Shown: positions 34,105 through 46,130, counted from the stretch's first letter. The stretch: DNA of 64,000 nucleotides from Haemaphysalis longicornis (GCA_013339765.2 CM023457.1:78426192-78490191), one strand, 5' to 3'. The notes: generated from the letters alone by a model not told the origin. Numbers and translations are program-made.

Positions 34105-34170
34105 TTGGCACTGTGGTATGGTGCCAGTTTTGAAACGAGACCACGGTTCGAATCCAGAATGGGGTGACGT
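34105..34170 (+). repeat. tRNA-like SINE fragment
   Basis: TGGCACTGTGGTATGG (A-box-like) and GGTTCGAATCC (exact B box) are spaced as in a tRNA, followed by a T-run. It differs from the common SINE of the window. Confidence 0.5.
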
Positions 34171-35655
34171 TTTTTTACGGTTTCCGTACTTTACAAGTTC
34201 TTGTTCATTGTGATTTTGTTTGCGAATCCTTGAGCAGTTGGGTTGTTCGTGCAGTTATCACGACATCGACTCACTGGACTTCTACTGAATTAAGTTCGGA
34301 TTTTGTATAGCTTATCTGTGGTATAGTTAGGCGGGGTAGGGTTCGTTTATGTTGGCTTACGTTAGCTCAACCTAATCTAGGCCTGTTACGTTAGTTTAGG
34401 TTAGAGAATGCCGAGTGGGTTAGGTGGCGTAGCGTTAGCAGCGTCAGTTTACTTCCAGCCTTCAATTATGTCACTGGTAGAGATGTGTCGTGAAAATAAT
34501 CTTGGAATGAATTTTCAAATTTCAAATGTCGTGGTTTCATGATCCTTTGTTAAAATCTTTTTAAACTCTTTTTGCAGTCAACATCTCAAATGCAAAATTT
34601 GTTTGTTTTAGAAATCTTTTTAAGACGACAGAAATCTATCTACAAATTTATTTGCACTCCAAATGTTGTGCACCGTGCTTTTGGGCCCCAGCAGAGTATG
34701 CAGAATCGATAGAATCCTTGGGAATAATATTTGATTCGAACGGGTCGTGGGATACCCATTTGGCACACTTCTGAGGCAAGCTTAGAAGTGTTGCGTGGCT
34801 ATATTGTATCAGTGCAGGAGTATTGTCCTCTTTCCTGTCAAAAAATTGGTCGCCATCGTGCCCACCGAAAGTGCATGTCCAGCAAAGAGGTTGTAAACCA
34901 GTACAAAGGGTGATGGACGACGGTATGAGATGTTTCTCGTCGTCTCGGCAGGCTTGCCTTTTGCGCTCCGTTAGTGTCACTAGTTAAGGGTAGAGTATCG
35001 GCACTCGTTTCTTGGTTGACTGTTTGATAATGAGATTTATGCTTTACCCTATGCTTTATTCCTGATTAGCTCTAGCTCTATGTTAGCTCTATGCTGTACG
35101 CCTGATTAGGCTGACGCATGTGCTCGGTGTCTTGGGCCTTGGTGCCTTGGCGTTTTTGCCCATGGACATCGTTTGTGACCACGGCGATGAAACATTTGGG
35201 GGTAGAAGTATAAAGCTTGGCTGTAAAAAGCTATTGTACATGCTCTTGCTTACGGGATATTAAGGTATTGTATAGTGATTTTCGTTTTCTTTTCCGCACG
35301 CTGAGAGACCCGCATTGATGTTTTGTTTAAAAAATGCTCTTAAAAGCGCGGGCCACTACTTGCTTTCACTTTCGTCTCAGAATGTGTTCCCCACACTAGG
35401 CTTCTTCCGTTCAGTGTTCGTCCGAACAGTGTTGTTAAGGTATTTTTAAAGCAGAGAGTTCAAAGTTGAGCATAAACCTTCATGCATTCTCCGCTCTCGC
35501 GTGCTTCACGTTGTGTCTCGGTCATCAACGAGCTACGGAGAAGCTCGGCGCTCAGGGTATATTCCTAAATTGTTTAACGAGTTACCGGAAGATGTCTTCT
35601 TATCAACACCGAAAAAAAATGATCAATCCAATTTACCTTGTTGAATAAAGCTACA
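34171..35655. other. No gene seen; isolated transposon end
   Basis: AT-rich. At about 34974-35012, TAGTGTCACTAGTTAAGGGT then AGAGTATCGGCACTC resembles one end of the MITE at 57174-57508. Confidence 0.4.
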
Positions 35656-35975
35656 ATATTACGGTCCCGGTTTTCGTCTGTGTGCATTGGTTTTCAACTT
35701 GCAGAGCCATTGTCTTGTTTTTTCCTCTCCTATTATGTTGGTTCCGTGCCATGGTATTTGATTTTTACCGTTAATTGTAACGCGCGGGCGCGTTTGTTCT
35801 TTTTTTAAGCGGCATCGCTGGTTTAATGTTGTCGGTGTAGCATTTGTATTGCCATGGCAACATTGCCGTACCACGCGTTTCACAAGCCCTTGTTGGCTTC
35901 GCCAGCCCTGTTGATTATTGTAATTTTTCTGTTGTGGCAATAAGGCTTTATTATATTATCATCATCATTATACCA
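35656..35975. repeat. Possible retroelement 3' end
   Basis: Ends GTGGCAATAAGGCTTTATTA then (ATC)n-type repeats (ATCATCATCATTATACCATC), like a LINE 3' tail. No coding part identified. Confidence 0.35.
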
Positions 35976-36224
35976 TCATAAAAATTTGTTTCCTTTGACT
36001 ACTTGTGCAGGGGACGTGCTGGGCGCTGCAATGACTAGTATACGTAAGTAATCACAATCAGCCCCCCATCACAAAACCAAATCAAACCCAACGTCAGAGA
36101 GGCCGGTGAGCCCAGTGCAAAAATCAGAACCCCTTTCTTAAGAGAAAGGTGATCAAAACGAGAATCTTTCAGCGATGTTACCTGACTTAAAGTGAAAGTC
36201 CTAAATCCAGACTGCTTCGGCCTT
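35976..36224. other. No gene seen
   Basis: Featureless spacer. Confidence 0.3.
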
Positions 36225-36300
36225 GTCGGGTATGGGGCAATCGGATAGACGTCAGCTCCATAACGCGAAGGAGGCGGTTTTGATTCCGAACGCGTTTTTC
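36225..36300 (+). repeat. tRNA-like sequence, possible second SINE family
   Basis: GGGGCAATCGGATAGACG (A-box region), an anticodon-like CTCCATAACG, and GGTTTTGATTCC (B-box-like), then a T-run. The TG to GG start and weak stems argue against a working tRNA. Confidence 0.45.
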
Positions 36301-36598
36301 TTTACTTGAGGCGCTCGATGGGCCTTTGCTTATCATCATCATCGTTTTGTGAAACCCACCGTGTAGGGCTGGCTTTCCTGCAGTAGGGTTTGCGCGATGA
36401 GCGACGCTGTTTAGTGAGGCTTCGAAAGCTTCGCTTTAAAAGGCCAGTTAGTGACTTCGCGGCGACTGTGCCCTCTTAACGACGCAAGGGTAGCACGCAC
36501 GATTTTATGCGTTTTCATTTGTCAATGGTAAAAAGGAATATACGTATAAATATAAGAAAAAATAAAATAACTACAAAAGCAATACACACTGCAGATTT

Positions 36599-36672
36599 AT
36601 ATCCTCCTCATCCTCCCCCTCTTCCTCCTCCTCCTCATCATCATCAACAACAACAACAACAACCACAGGCTA
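36599..36672. repeat. Compound microsatellite
   Basis: CCTCCTC runs into (ATC)n and then (AAC)n. Confidence 0.9.
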
Positions 36673-37566
36673 CTCAGGCCCACTCCAGGGCGAAGGCCTG
36701 TCCTATTGACTTCCAAGAGCTCCTCTCCTGCGCCGCTAGAGTCCGATGTTAGCCACATAATTTTCCTATTTCATCCCTTCACCGTGTTATTGGCCTTCTC
36801 GTTCTTCTAGACGCATGTCTTGATATCCACTCTGTTACTCTAATTGTCCATTTAAATACATGCCTCCTAACCGCAAACCTATTACGAACATAGTGCGAGC
36901 CTAGTGGCAAAGCAAAAGAGTTAAACACACTGACGAGCTTGATTAAGAAGTTACGCTATGCGTTAAAGTGAACTTGTTATGTCAGCGTAAGGAATTTTAA
37001 TGTTCCCATTTAATATTTCAGAATCCAAACTTCCGCCGTGTATGTTATATTATTAGAGTACATGTACGCACAACGGATCATTTGTTTTAATTTTGTACCT
37101 ATTCTTTCTGATCGTCTGCTGGGCCAGTTTATTAGGAAAATTGCAGTGGTATGATATGGGCGTATTCGTATTTCCTAATATTTCCGCACTGCTAATATCT
37201 ATGCTGACAACTTTCTAGAGCGTGAGTAATTATGCGGTTGGTGCAAGCCGCCTCGGAAGACGGGGTTTCCTAAGAATCTGAGCTGATTAGCGTAAAGAGA
37301 TGTTGGTCACAGTATCCAGTGGAGCTGGCTAGTATCATGATAGTATGAGAACGATACCAAAGGCAGTACCATGCATCCTTTGAGACGAAAGATTAGCTTG
37401 CCAAATGATTCATACGATAGCCGTAGTTCTAACTATATATCCGCTGAAGACGGGGAACGTCGAAATGATTATTGTGTTTTAAAATTCGGAGCATTCATAA
37501 AGACGAAAAATGTCGTTTAAATAGTGACCAGTGCCACCGAGATCTCAACGGAATATCGCCTGATTC
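36673..37566. other. No gene seen
   Basis: AT-rich, no recognised feature. Confidence 0.35.
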
Positions 37567-37570
37567 TTAA

Positions 37571-38077
37571 AGGAGCCATAAAGACAAAATACAAGTTGGG
37601 TTTATTAGAAAGACTGCTTAGTCCCGATAACAATGATACCAATATCATCGCAATCTTCGAACAAATAACGGAAATATTAAAGAAAACGAACGTGTGAAGC
37701 AGTCGCGACCCCCTAGCTAATGTCCCGCAACTTTTCTATGACGTCACGGAACCTTGTTTGTGTGATTGGCGGCCGCCTAACTGACCGGTTACGACGACAC
37801 ATGACTGGACGTCTGTAATGGGGCCTCTAGTTCCATTTGACTGCATCACTTGAATGCTGGCCTGCAGTTAACGCGCTAAAAATTATGCTTTATTGTTGGC
37901 CCGTATGACGTCATTCTTGCTCATAACACGTCACTGTGGCGCAAAATCTGGAGGTTATTAAATACTTGATTTTTTTTGTTAAAAAAACATCTTCTGTGGC
38001 TGTAATGGAGCTGAGTGAGATACTGAATCCTTGTTCTTTCAAATTAAACGAAGTTGTATTTTCTCTTCATGGCTCCT
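37571..38077. mobile_element. MITE, AGGAGCC-end family, both ends
   Basis: Left end AGGAGCCATAAAGACAAAAT follows TTAA at 37567-37570. The right end is the near-complement finishing CTTCATGGCTCCT; the right TTAA has decayed. The interior is non-coding and contains an oligo-T run near 37970. Confidence 0.75.
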
Positions 38078-38184
38078 TTGCGCATTTTGCCTTCTGCAAA
38101 AAAAAAAAAAAAAATTCTGCAGAAATTCAGAGAATTATATACTAATGCATAGCATTCTGACGCCGCTTGTCTTGAGTGTGTGTT

Positions 38185-38660
38185 TTTATTCTTTTTTTTT
38201 GTTTTTCTAAGTATCGTCCGACCAAAATTCTCGTCCGAACAACAGGGGGAAATTTCGCTAAATCTGCATTATTCTGGAGATGCCATGCGTTATACTTTTT
38301 GCTATCTTCCGTATTTTTTTAGTATTTTTCTCATTTTCTCATTTCTTGGTCTTTCAAATTTTCTGTTCGACCAATTAATTCCATTTACGATATTATAACG
38401 ATTACACCTAAAACTTTCCCGAAATCTGCATTATTGTGGAAATGCAAGGCATTACAGTGTCCGCCATTTTCCGTAATTTTTCTATATTTCTCTTCTTTTT
38501 TTCCTTTTTTCAAAATTTCGCTCCACCAATAACCTCTGTGTACGCTATTTTTACGATTACAGGTGGAACGTTCGAGAAATCTGCATCATTGTGGAATAGC
38601 ATTTCATTATCGGTTTAGCTATTTTGCGCAATTTTTTAAATATTTTTCTTATTTTTTAGT
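38185..38660 (+). repeat. AT-rich tandem monomers (second locus)
   Basis: About four monomers of the same unit as at 4041-5700, with GATTACAGGTGGAAC-like and AAATCTGCATTATTGTGGA cores. The array is ended by a LINE remnant. A poly-A run lies at 38100-38115. Confidence 0.75.
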
Positions 38661-39872
38661 TTTATAATACGCTTGACCCACGCCCTAATCATCAGTAGGA
38701 TTACTTACGGAACTCCATACCTCAGTCTCAAGAATAGCGAGCGCGACAAACTGAATATCCTTATCCGGAAGGCCTACAAGCTTGCACTTGGTCTACCGCC
38801 GACAACTTCTATCGACAAGCTAATGAAACTTGGTCTGCACAACAGCTGGCAAGAACTCGCTGAAGCTCACAAAATCAGCCACTTCGAAAGACGTAAACTC
38901 ACCAAAACGGGTCGCCATACGCTACGTCGTCTTGGCTACGATGCACAGGAGACATTATATAGTAAACAGCGCATCCCCCTGGTTCTACGCCAACTTATTA
39001 CCGTTGCTCCCATCCCCAGAAATATGCATCCCGTATTCAATGCATACCGAAGAAAATCAGGGTCATCACCCTAAGAAAATCCTACTGAGACAACAAACCA
39101 GCGGTTCGCTACACAGATGCTGCCCGGTACTCTCGAAAGTCTGCGCATGCCATCAGGGTTGTCAACAACCATGGCAAAGAACTCACATCGGCCACAATCC
39201 CAATCCCTGACACAAAGTATGCATAGGAAATCGCCATCGCCCTCGCTGCTACCACGAGCTCAGACTACCTCACTGTCATCGCAGACTCCAAAACCGCCTG
39301 CCGCAATTACCAACTAGGTCGTGTTTCTGGTCAAGCCACCCGCATCCTGAACACTCTACAAAGCCCACCCGAGCTCCGCATAGTCTGGACCCCAGGCCAC
39401 GCATCCCTCGAGGGGAATGAAGCGGCCCACGCCGCTGCCCGCCATCATACCTTCCGGGCCTTCCCCTCGTTGGCAGACTGATCGATGACCTCCAGTGATG
39501 ACATTCCAATAAGATACACGGATGTCGTCGCCCATTGCCGACTGCAGCGCCGCATTTACCCCCACCACACCCCCAACATGACCAGAGAGGACGCCATTAC
39601 CCTCAGACAGCTGCAAACTAACACCTACCCCCACGGAACACTACTCCATGCCATCTACCCAACAACATACACTCTGACTTGTCAACACTGCCCCACACCC
39701 AACACTCTCTACCATATGGTCCGGGAGTGCCGACAATCACCATCATTAACCCCCTACCAAACCCAACACTGGAGCAGTGGGAGGACCAGCTGACCAGCTT
39801 ATACCCTCAAGACCAGCAACGACTGGTGTACAGGGCCTGCCGGGCAGCCAAGGACCAAGACTTCCTGGACTA
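38661..39872 (+). pseudogene. I-like LINE, RT C-terminus and RNase H, decayed
   Basis: The frame from 38673 encodes the post-RT region (IRKAYKLALGLPPTTSIDKL). It is stopped by TAA near 39073, and RNase H follows in another frame: RYTDAARYS, VIADSKTACRNY, IVWTPGHASLEGNEAAH. A TAG falls inside the RNase H part (about 39222). The end carries C-x2-C-like CQHCPTPNTLYHM. The 5' end is truncated. RNase H after RT is typical of the I group. Two related minus-strand remnants lie at 52985-53190 and 54140-55600. Confidence 0.85.
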
Positions 39873-39885
39873 AGGAAGCTAGCCA

Positions 39886-40505
39886 GTAACAGCGATTTCA
39901 ATTTCTAGTCACAACTAGTCACATCTGAAAAATACCCATAATACTCATTTTGAGACAAAAGTGGTGGGCTAGGACTTCAGAACGCCGCTGCAGTTTTCTT
40001 CAAATCCCGCTCGGGCGAGGCAGGATAAGGCTTAAAGTACGAAAGCTGTGTTATAGAAAAACGGTTTACCAGCGGTACTTTCCTTCAAATGACCTGAAAA
40101 CCCAACACGGCGAATTGAAGTGGACGAAAAATGCTGCAATTTGCACGGCGCAACCGTTACGCCTACGTGGCTGGGCCCAGAGCTCTTCGATGCTACAAGT
40201 AACTCTGGCTGGGTCAACGGCTTGAAATTAGGCGCAGTTAACTTACCTAAATGATGCCCAAATTAGATTATAAGATCACAACGTAGCAACATCGAAACGA
40301 ACGAAGGTGCATTTTCTTCAGTTTCTGTTTTCTTTTTTGTTGCGTGGGGCTTATTTCAAGACGCATCATCTTTGATTCAAACGGGGCAAAATATTTCTCC
40401 TTAATAGCTTTAGCCTTCATAATACACCACAAAGACGCATTTTATTCGTTTGAATAATATTTGCAATGAACAAATTGTCAGTACAGCCCGTAGTTATTTA
40501 CATAC
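39886..40505 (+). repeat. 5' module of the THAP-associated repeat (copy B)
   Basis: AACAGCGATTTCAATTTCTA and, after an unshared 450-bp segment, GACGCATTTTATTCGTTTGA match copy A at 6700-6850. The module is broken at about 40505 by a SINE-like insertion and resumes at 41425. Confidence 0.65.
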
Positions 40506-40780
40506 GAAAAAGGGCCCATCTCCCGCGAGGGGGACTCGAGTAAATGCGTCGCATAGGGGGTGGGTGTATTGCGTTAACGTTTAGTGTTTGGGGAGTTGGT
40601 GGTAGTGAATGCGTTGTATCAGCAGCTTCTTGACGTAGTTTGAATGAGTCAAGGATATAAGGCGCATTCGTAGCCTTCCATTCTGTGTCGGCTTTGTGGC
40701 GCAGTGGGTAGAGCACCATGTACCTTGCGTTCCACCCGCAGGGTCGTGGGATCGAAACCAGGTGCCGGTAAGTATTATTT
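40506..40780 (+). mobile_element. Composite SINE-like repeat with internal tRNA module (copy 1)
   Basis: Begins GGGCCCATCTCCCGCGAGGG. Its interior has A box TGGCGCAGTGGGTAGAGC and B-box-like GGGATCGAAACC about 190-255 bp in. A second copy in the same orientation lies at 63058-63418. Both are followed, directly or after a nested insert, by a TTTTTATATAGTGTAGGGG segment (41250 region here). Confidence 0.75.
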
Positions 40781-40848
40781 TTTAAGAGCGAATGCACTTC
40801 TTAAGCGACCCTGAACCTGCGTCCACCGGCGATGTTCGCGCACGTGGA

Positions 40849-41001
40849 GATGGGCGCGCGCAGCCTGGCCGATGACATGGCACATACCCATGGGGGATTG
40901 GCCAAGAATCTCCTCGTCTTCCTTGGCAACGGGGGGAGATGGGCGCGCGCTGCCTGGCCGCTGACATGGCACATACCCACGTGGGGTATTGGCCAAGAAT
41001 C
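40849..41001 (+). repeat. Tandem duplication of about 87 bp
   Basis: GAGATGGGCGCGCGCAGCCT...TTGGCCAAGAATC is repeated with small changes starting near 40936. It belongs to a 450-bp insert inside the composite repeat. Confidence 0.8.
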
Positions 41002-41424
41002 GGGCGTGAGAAGGGCTAATGCACCTGCTTAAAGGTGCACTGACACGAAATTTCAAAGCTGAGATCCGCTCTAGCAATCAAGTACAACGACAACACAAAT
41101 AGGTGTCTGTGAATAAATGCATCCTTCTTTCTTTGTAGTTGTGTGTGTGTGTGTGATCTCTCTTTCGCGAACATTACCGAACCGCGCAAATTCAACTCGT
41201 GCATTCGCACTTTCACATTCTTCCCTTCGGGGAAATGCGGGAATTTTTTTATATAGTGTAGGGGGAGGGGTGCGGACCTGTTGTTGATAGCGAGGAGGGT
41301 AGCGTGATGCGGAAGAAGAGGAGTGGGGGAGAGGGCGCACCTGGAACGGCTGTTGCGGACGCCGAGGCACGCCGACAACGCCGGGTGACATCGTGAGTTA
41401 AAGAAATGCTCTGCATTTAAAAAA

Positions 41425-41765
41425 TCGGGATGTCGCGGTCAATCCACAGCTAAGTGACGCGTAGTTTGCAATTCCAGACGAACGTCATGAGTACGCTGTA
41501 GTTGACTGCGTGCGAGAGTAAGAGAGAGAGAGAGAGAGAGAGTAAACTTTATTTGAAAATAGGAAGACAGAAATGTGGAAAGAGTTATGGGTGAAGTCCT
41601 ATTTCCAGGACAGTTTTGCCCGATTGTCGCATCATCGCATGTATACAACCATCGCCGCCAATGCCTGCGGCGTCACCCCAAAGCGTGCCCTGCTTGGCCT
41701 CTCCCACTGCGTCTAAATTCCGCGTGGTGGCGCCACCCACCGATCCTCCCGCTAACGATCCTTTT
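41425..41765 (+). repeat. THAP-associated repeat resumed (copy B)
   Basis: GATGTCGCGGTCAATCCACA to TTGACTGCGTGCGA matches copy A. An unrelated (GA)n-containing insert follows at about 41520-41630, then AACCATCGCC...TCTAAATTCCGC again matches copy A. Confidence 0.7.
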
Positions 41766-41961
41766 CCGTTTGGCCGCCGGTAGCAGACGATCCGCGAGCA
41801 AACCATGCACTGAGCCTTCCCACTTTTTGCCACTGAACGGCCCTTCAGGTTACGTATTTTTTTAGAATATCTGCGAGCATACCTCCCGCTAAACTCGTGT
41901 AAGTAGTACCTGCCCACTAATCAAGCGACGATGTTTTGCTCGTGAAATTTAAAACCGAAGA

Positions 41962-42513
41962 ATGCGATGTTGTTGCGTCCAATTCTGCAGCGTGCGGAAG
42001 AAGGATGCGGATGCCTCCTAGCATGAGTTCTCACTGAATGAAGCCGTAAAAGCACAATAGATAAAGAACATTTCCAGAAAGAAATTTGAATCCAAGTCAA
42101 CGTCCAATTACGCGATGGTCTGCAGCCCGCACTTCCGGCCGGAATACTTTCGGAGTGACACGAAAAGACGTAAGATGCGGTGCCTAGTGTTTCCCCGCAC
42201 TACCCTTCGTACTCGAGGCCGGCACCTAAAAGAGAAGCAAGAAGCTATGTCAGCTTCAAAAAAAAAGAAAGAAAGAAAGCGGGAACCCGCACCGGCAAGA
42301 TCTGCAAGATACCCAACACAGCAGTTAGTGCGACTGCTGCATGTCTTGAAGAAGTTTTCTGACGCGATGCTTTCGAATCATTGGGTGCTTACGGAGCCCA
42401 TCGAAGCATGCTTGAAACACAGCGTTGAGCTTATCACATCAATTCCAGTCTTGGTGCGTGAAAATGCCGACAAAGCTAGGTCATCGGCGAGAGTTGGTGG
42501 AACTGTTATGTAG
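41962..42513 (+). pseudogene. THAP zinc-finger gene remnant with two stops (copy B)
   Basis: A frame from ATG 41962 starts MRCCCVQFCSVRKK, reaches MVCSPHFRPEYF (C-x2-H and following Phe of a THAP domain), and runs on to 42513 through a Lys-rich linker. TAG stops at 42019 and 42058 break it inside the domain. The C-C...C-x2-H pattern is complete otherwise. Downstream transposase sequence is not recognisable. It lies at the same distance from the shared upstream repeat as copy A. Confidence 0.75.
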
Positions 42514-42831
42514 AAAGTTTATAATGCCGCTGCTTACCAAACACGCATTTTGATATGACCAACAAGAACTCGCAGTGCACTCGCAGTGTAACGTATCAAC
42601 TTGCGCTGTTGGTTTCACACCTGGTTCGTTTCAGGTCATTTAAAATTGTTCTTAAGCTGTCTAACGCTGTTTAATTTGCTTGAATTTGTCATAAACGTAC
42701 GTGTGTTGTGCGTCTCAATCATATCGTTCCCCAATGAGACTGGCAGCTTCAACCGCTATAGTTTCATGCGTGGAAACGCAAATGCAAAGCGTATGAGAGC
42801 AGCAAACTGCGCAGAAAACCGATTACAGATA

Positions 42832-43285
42832 TGACTTTGAAGGTACGTTGGCGCTTGCTGGAACAACAGAGAACTTGCACGGGCAAAAAAAAAAAACTAG
42901 ACTTTCACGAGAAGACGGTGCCTACAACTGATTTATTCGGAACAAAACGAAAACATATATAGAAAACACAGAGTTCAACAACAAATTCCAGATGGGGAGG
43001 GGGAGTCAGACGGGTGAAATATACTGATAAATATACTGATAAATATACTGAAATACTGAAATATACTGAAATATACTGGTACACATACTGATATCAGTAT
43101 ATTTCGCCCGTCTGACTGCCCCTCCTCATCTATCTGGAATTTGTTGTTCCATTCTGTGTTTTCTATATATGTTTTTGTTTTGTTCCGAATAAATCAGTTC
43201 TTAGTGCGCCGTTTTCTCGTGAAAGTCTTCCTTTTTTTTCCGTGCAAGTCTCTGTGTTCACAGCAAGCGCAACGCACCTTCAAAA
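42832..43285. repeat. Large foldback (inverted repeat, arms about 195 bp)
   Basis: The left arm (42832-43028) and right arm (43088-43285) are near-complements; shared blocks include CTGATTTATTCGGAACAAAA, GACTTTCACGAGAA and GTCAGACGGG. A 60-bp loop of AAATATACTG repeats lies between. No coding frame. It may be a foldback transposon or an inverted duplication. Confidence 0.88.
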
Positions 43286-45855
43286 CCATGTTACACCAAC
43301 TAGACAGACATCAAGCTTTACTGTACAGATATGAGTTGCAGTTGTCTATTAGAAGTACCCGATAAATCGGGCAAAGAGTGACTGACAAAACCGATTAAAG
43401 CGGGCAGATAATCTGTACGAGCGAAACGCAATCTGTTCATTTAATGATTGCACAATAAATCACCCTGGAAAAGATCAAAGTTCCCTAAAATGACAACAAA
43501 AACACAGGCAAAGGAATTTTACCTTAGAATGTACTTCAGACGAAAGCAAAATCGCGCTCGAAAACCCCTGAGCTGATGCCGCAACCGCCACTGAGCATCG
43601 GTCACTTGCGCAACCGCGCGGTGGGTGAGTCAAATAGGTCGGCGATCTGGCAGCAATTGGAACCTGCGCGACGCCGCAGCGTTGAATATGTAAAGGAGGC
43701 GATGATGCAACACATTCACGGACTTTTTTTAAGAAGTTAATCTGTGAAAGCAACGATAAAACGATTATAATGCGTGTTTGCGAGGTATTGCAAAAGCATA
43801 AGGAATTTGTAATTAATCCGTCAGCATTGCAGACGATCGCAGGTCATCGCAGACGAAAAATGTTCTCCTAGACCTCCTGACTGACAAAAAATAAAACGAG
43901 AAACCGGCAAAAATTCACCTCGTTTCTCTTCCTTTACGTACCGGTGCGTTTTTATTTGCTTTTTTTGTGGCACGTCACATCTTGTGAAAAGTTGATTGCG
44001 TTCGCAATGGCGTTGACAGATGGCGCTACCAGTCTGCCCGTATAGTTTTTTTCTGAAGCGTGCGAGCGTTCGAACAGGCGCCTGCGCTTCGAACCACGAA
44101 TGAAGTTGTTCGCGAAAAAAAAATAAAAAAGACCTATTGGCAGTTTCAAGGTTTAAACATGACAAACATTATCAGCACGTCACATCTTGCATCTCAGAAA
44201 GAAATCGGCGACATGTCGCTGCTTTCTCAAGCCACGATTTATCGCGATGTTTCCCCTAAATACGATAATTGTAAAGTAACAATCACTTTTAATGGTCGGT
44301 GCAGTTTGTAGAACAAAAAGCGCGACACGTGCGTCAAGACACATTCTTTCCTTATCGCGTCGATTGAACACCGTTGCCACCGTTGCTCCGTAGATTTGCC
44401 GCCAGTAGCCCTGCTCGTGAAGCAGACGATACTTCATCTGTCATTTGGGAGCAGGCGGGCGGTCGCGCCGAAGTCGCATCGCACATCTCTTCGCCGCTCT
44501 TGGACCGTGAAGCAAACGCGGTAAGCTTCGCATTACCTATTTTCTGTCACGTAAAATAGGTAAACACCTCTAAACACCACGTAGTGGTGTCTGAGTGGTG
44601 TCAGCTGAGAAACTGGAGAGGCTTAGCCAAAACAGATTTATGCTGTCGGCGTGTTTGCGGGTAACGCATTGTTTCGAACGGCTAGAATTGAGCGCGGCAG
44701 AGTTAGTGAAGTACTGCGGTGAGGCATACGGCCGACGCAGAAAAAGAAATATGTATGTCTTGGTTGGTTCTGGTACCGTGGGAAGTGGGGGGCGTGCAGT
44801 TTACCTGCGTTACAACACGAAAAGTTTTAGATTCGACGTGTCGAGACTAGGAGTTTTGACGACTATGCGTTGTAAGTGGTTTTGTTGGTCATTCGAGGGA
44901 CGGTGCCTAACGGAAGCTCTGTGAAGCAGTCAACCTATCAAATGCGTTTGGTGAGTGAGCCGAATTTGGGTAAAAACGCGCCCGCAGTGTTCTATTGCAC
45001 GCAGTGTGTGTCAGATCGTCTGGTCAACATCACTGCCTACCGCATGTTCTCGCAGAACAAGGGCTGAATAGGCGGCAAAGCCCTACCGTGTTGAAAAAGT
45101 ACTTGGTTATAAATAGTCCCCTCGCCTTTTTCGGGTTGCTTCACACCGACAAGTACAAATAGTTAATTACCGGGACAGTTTTTTTTTTTCGCTGTGCGTA
45201 GCCGGTTTCACGGCGCATGCGTTGGGGGTGATCGCCCGTGAATGTTCGCACCGTTCACGCATGTTGCGGTACTTTTCGGCACAAGTCCACGGTGGTTTTA
45301 TTGCCGTCTGCGTACTGTATGGAGTCGGTGTGTGCGGTGGGTTTATTATGTAGTCCTTTCAAAATTTGGTAGGCCAGGGCGACTGTGGGCGATTTATATG
45401 CACGTGGACAACGCGCAGCAGATGTCGGCGTCCGTTAGGTTGCGTGGTTAAAGGGACAGGGGAGAATTTTTTTCGTTTTTCACCAGGCACGCTGTGTCGC
45501 TGTAGGCAGCGCACTTACGGCGTCTGGTTGAAATTTTAAACTGCGCGCGCTTTCCGGCTTTGCCGACCATCGTGAAAGAAAGTGCTTTTTACCTAAGCCT
45601 GCGTCTAATTTTGCTTGCATTTCTCTTTCATTGAAAGGGCCATTGCCGAATCAGCCTTAAACCATTTTGTGCGGGCTTAAACGTCTAAGCTAGCGAATAA
45701 ATTTATATAATATCGTGTAGGGTCAGTGGTTATACATGCGCGTGTATTATAGGTAGAAATCTGTTTGGAAATTCACTGTACGAGTTTGTCACCCGTATAA
45801 CCATTTTCTGATTTAAGAGCGTTCCGGATACCGCATTGTCATAATTGCGAGGATA
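43286..45855. other. No gene seen
   Basis: Mixed-composition intergenic DNA with short frames only and no recognised domains or repeats. Confidence 0.35.
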
Positions 45856-45859
45856 CGTT

Positions 45860-46130
45860 GGTACTTCCGAGTTGCAGGCGCAAAACGTGCATGTCCATTT
45901 GGACGTCGATGAGTTACCCAAGCAGCAGAAATTGCCAAGCCCAAGCATGGCAAAACATCAGTGGCCAATGTGTCCGAGCTTGGCAATACCTCGGCCGCCA
46001 ATATTGGCTGGTGTTTGGGAAAGGTGACAAGCCAACAATTGGCCAAGTCCTGGAAGGCCAATATTGGACAACGCTTGGCAAAGTATCTTGCCATGATAAT
46101 GCCAATGGGTGGACCCCAGGCTATTTTCAT
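45860..46130. repeat. Cluster of TTGGC/GCCAA motifs
   Basis: Many copies of GGCCAATATTGG, CTTGGCAA and AAGCATGGCAA-like words spaced 15-30 bp, resembling a degenerate tandem repeat. A weaker echo lies at 48480-48570. Confidence 0.5.

Noticed and set aside
34320..34430. Telomere-like TTAGG repeats
   Set aside because: Only scattered GGTTAG-like words, not an array.
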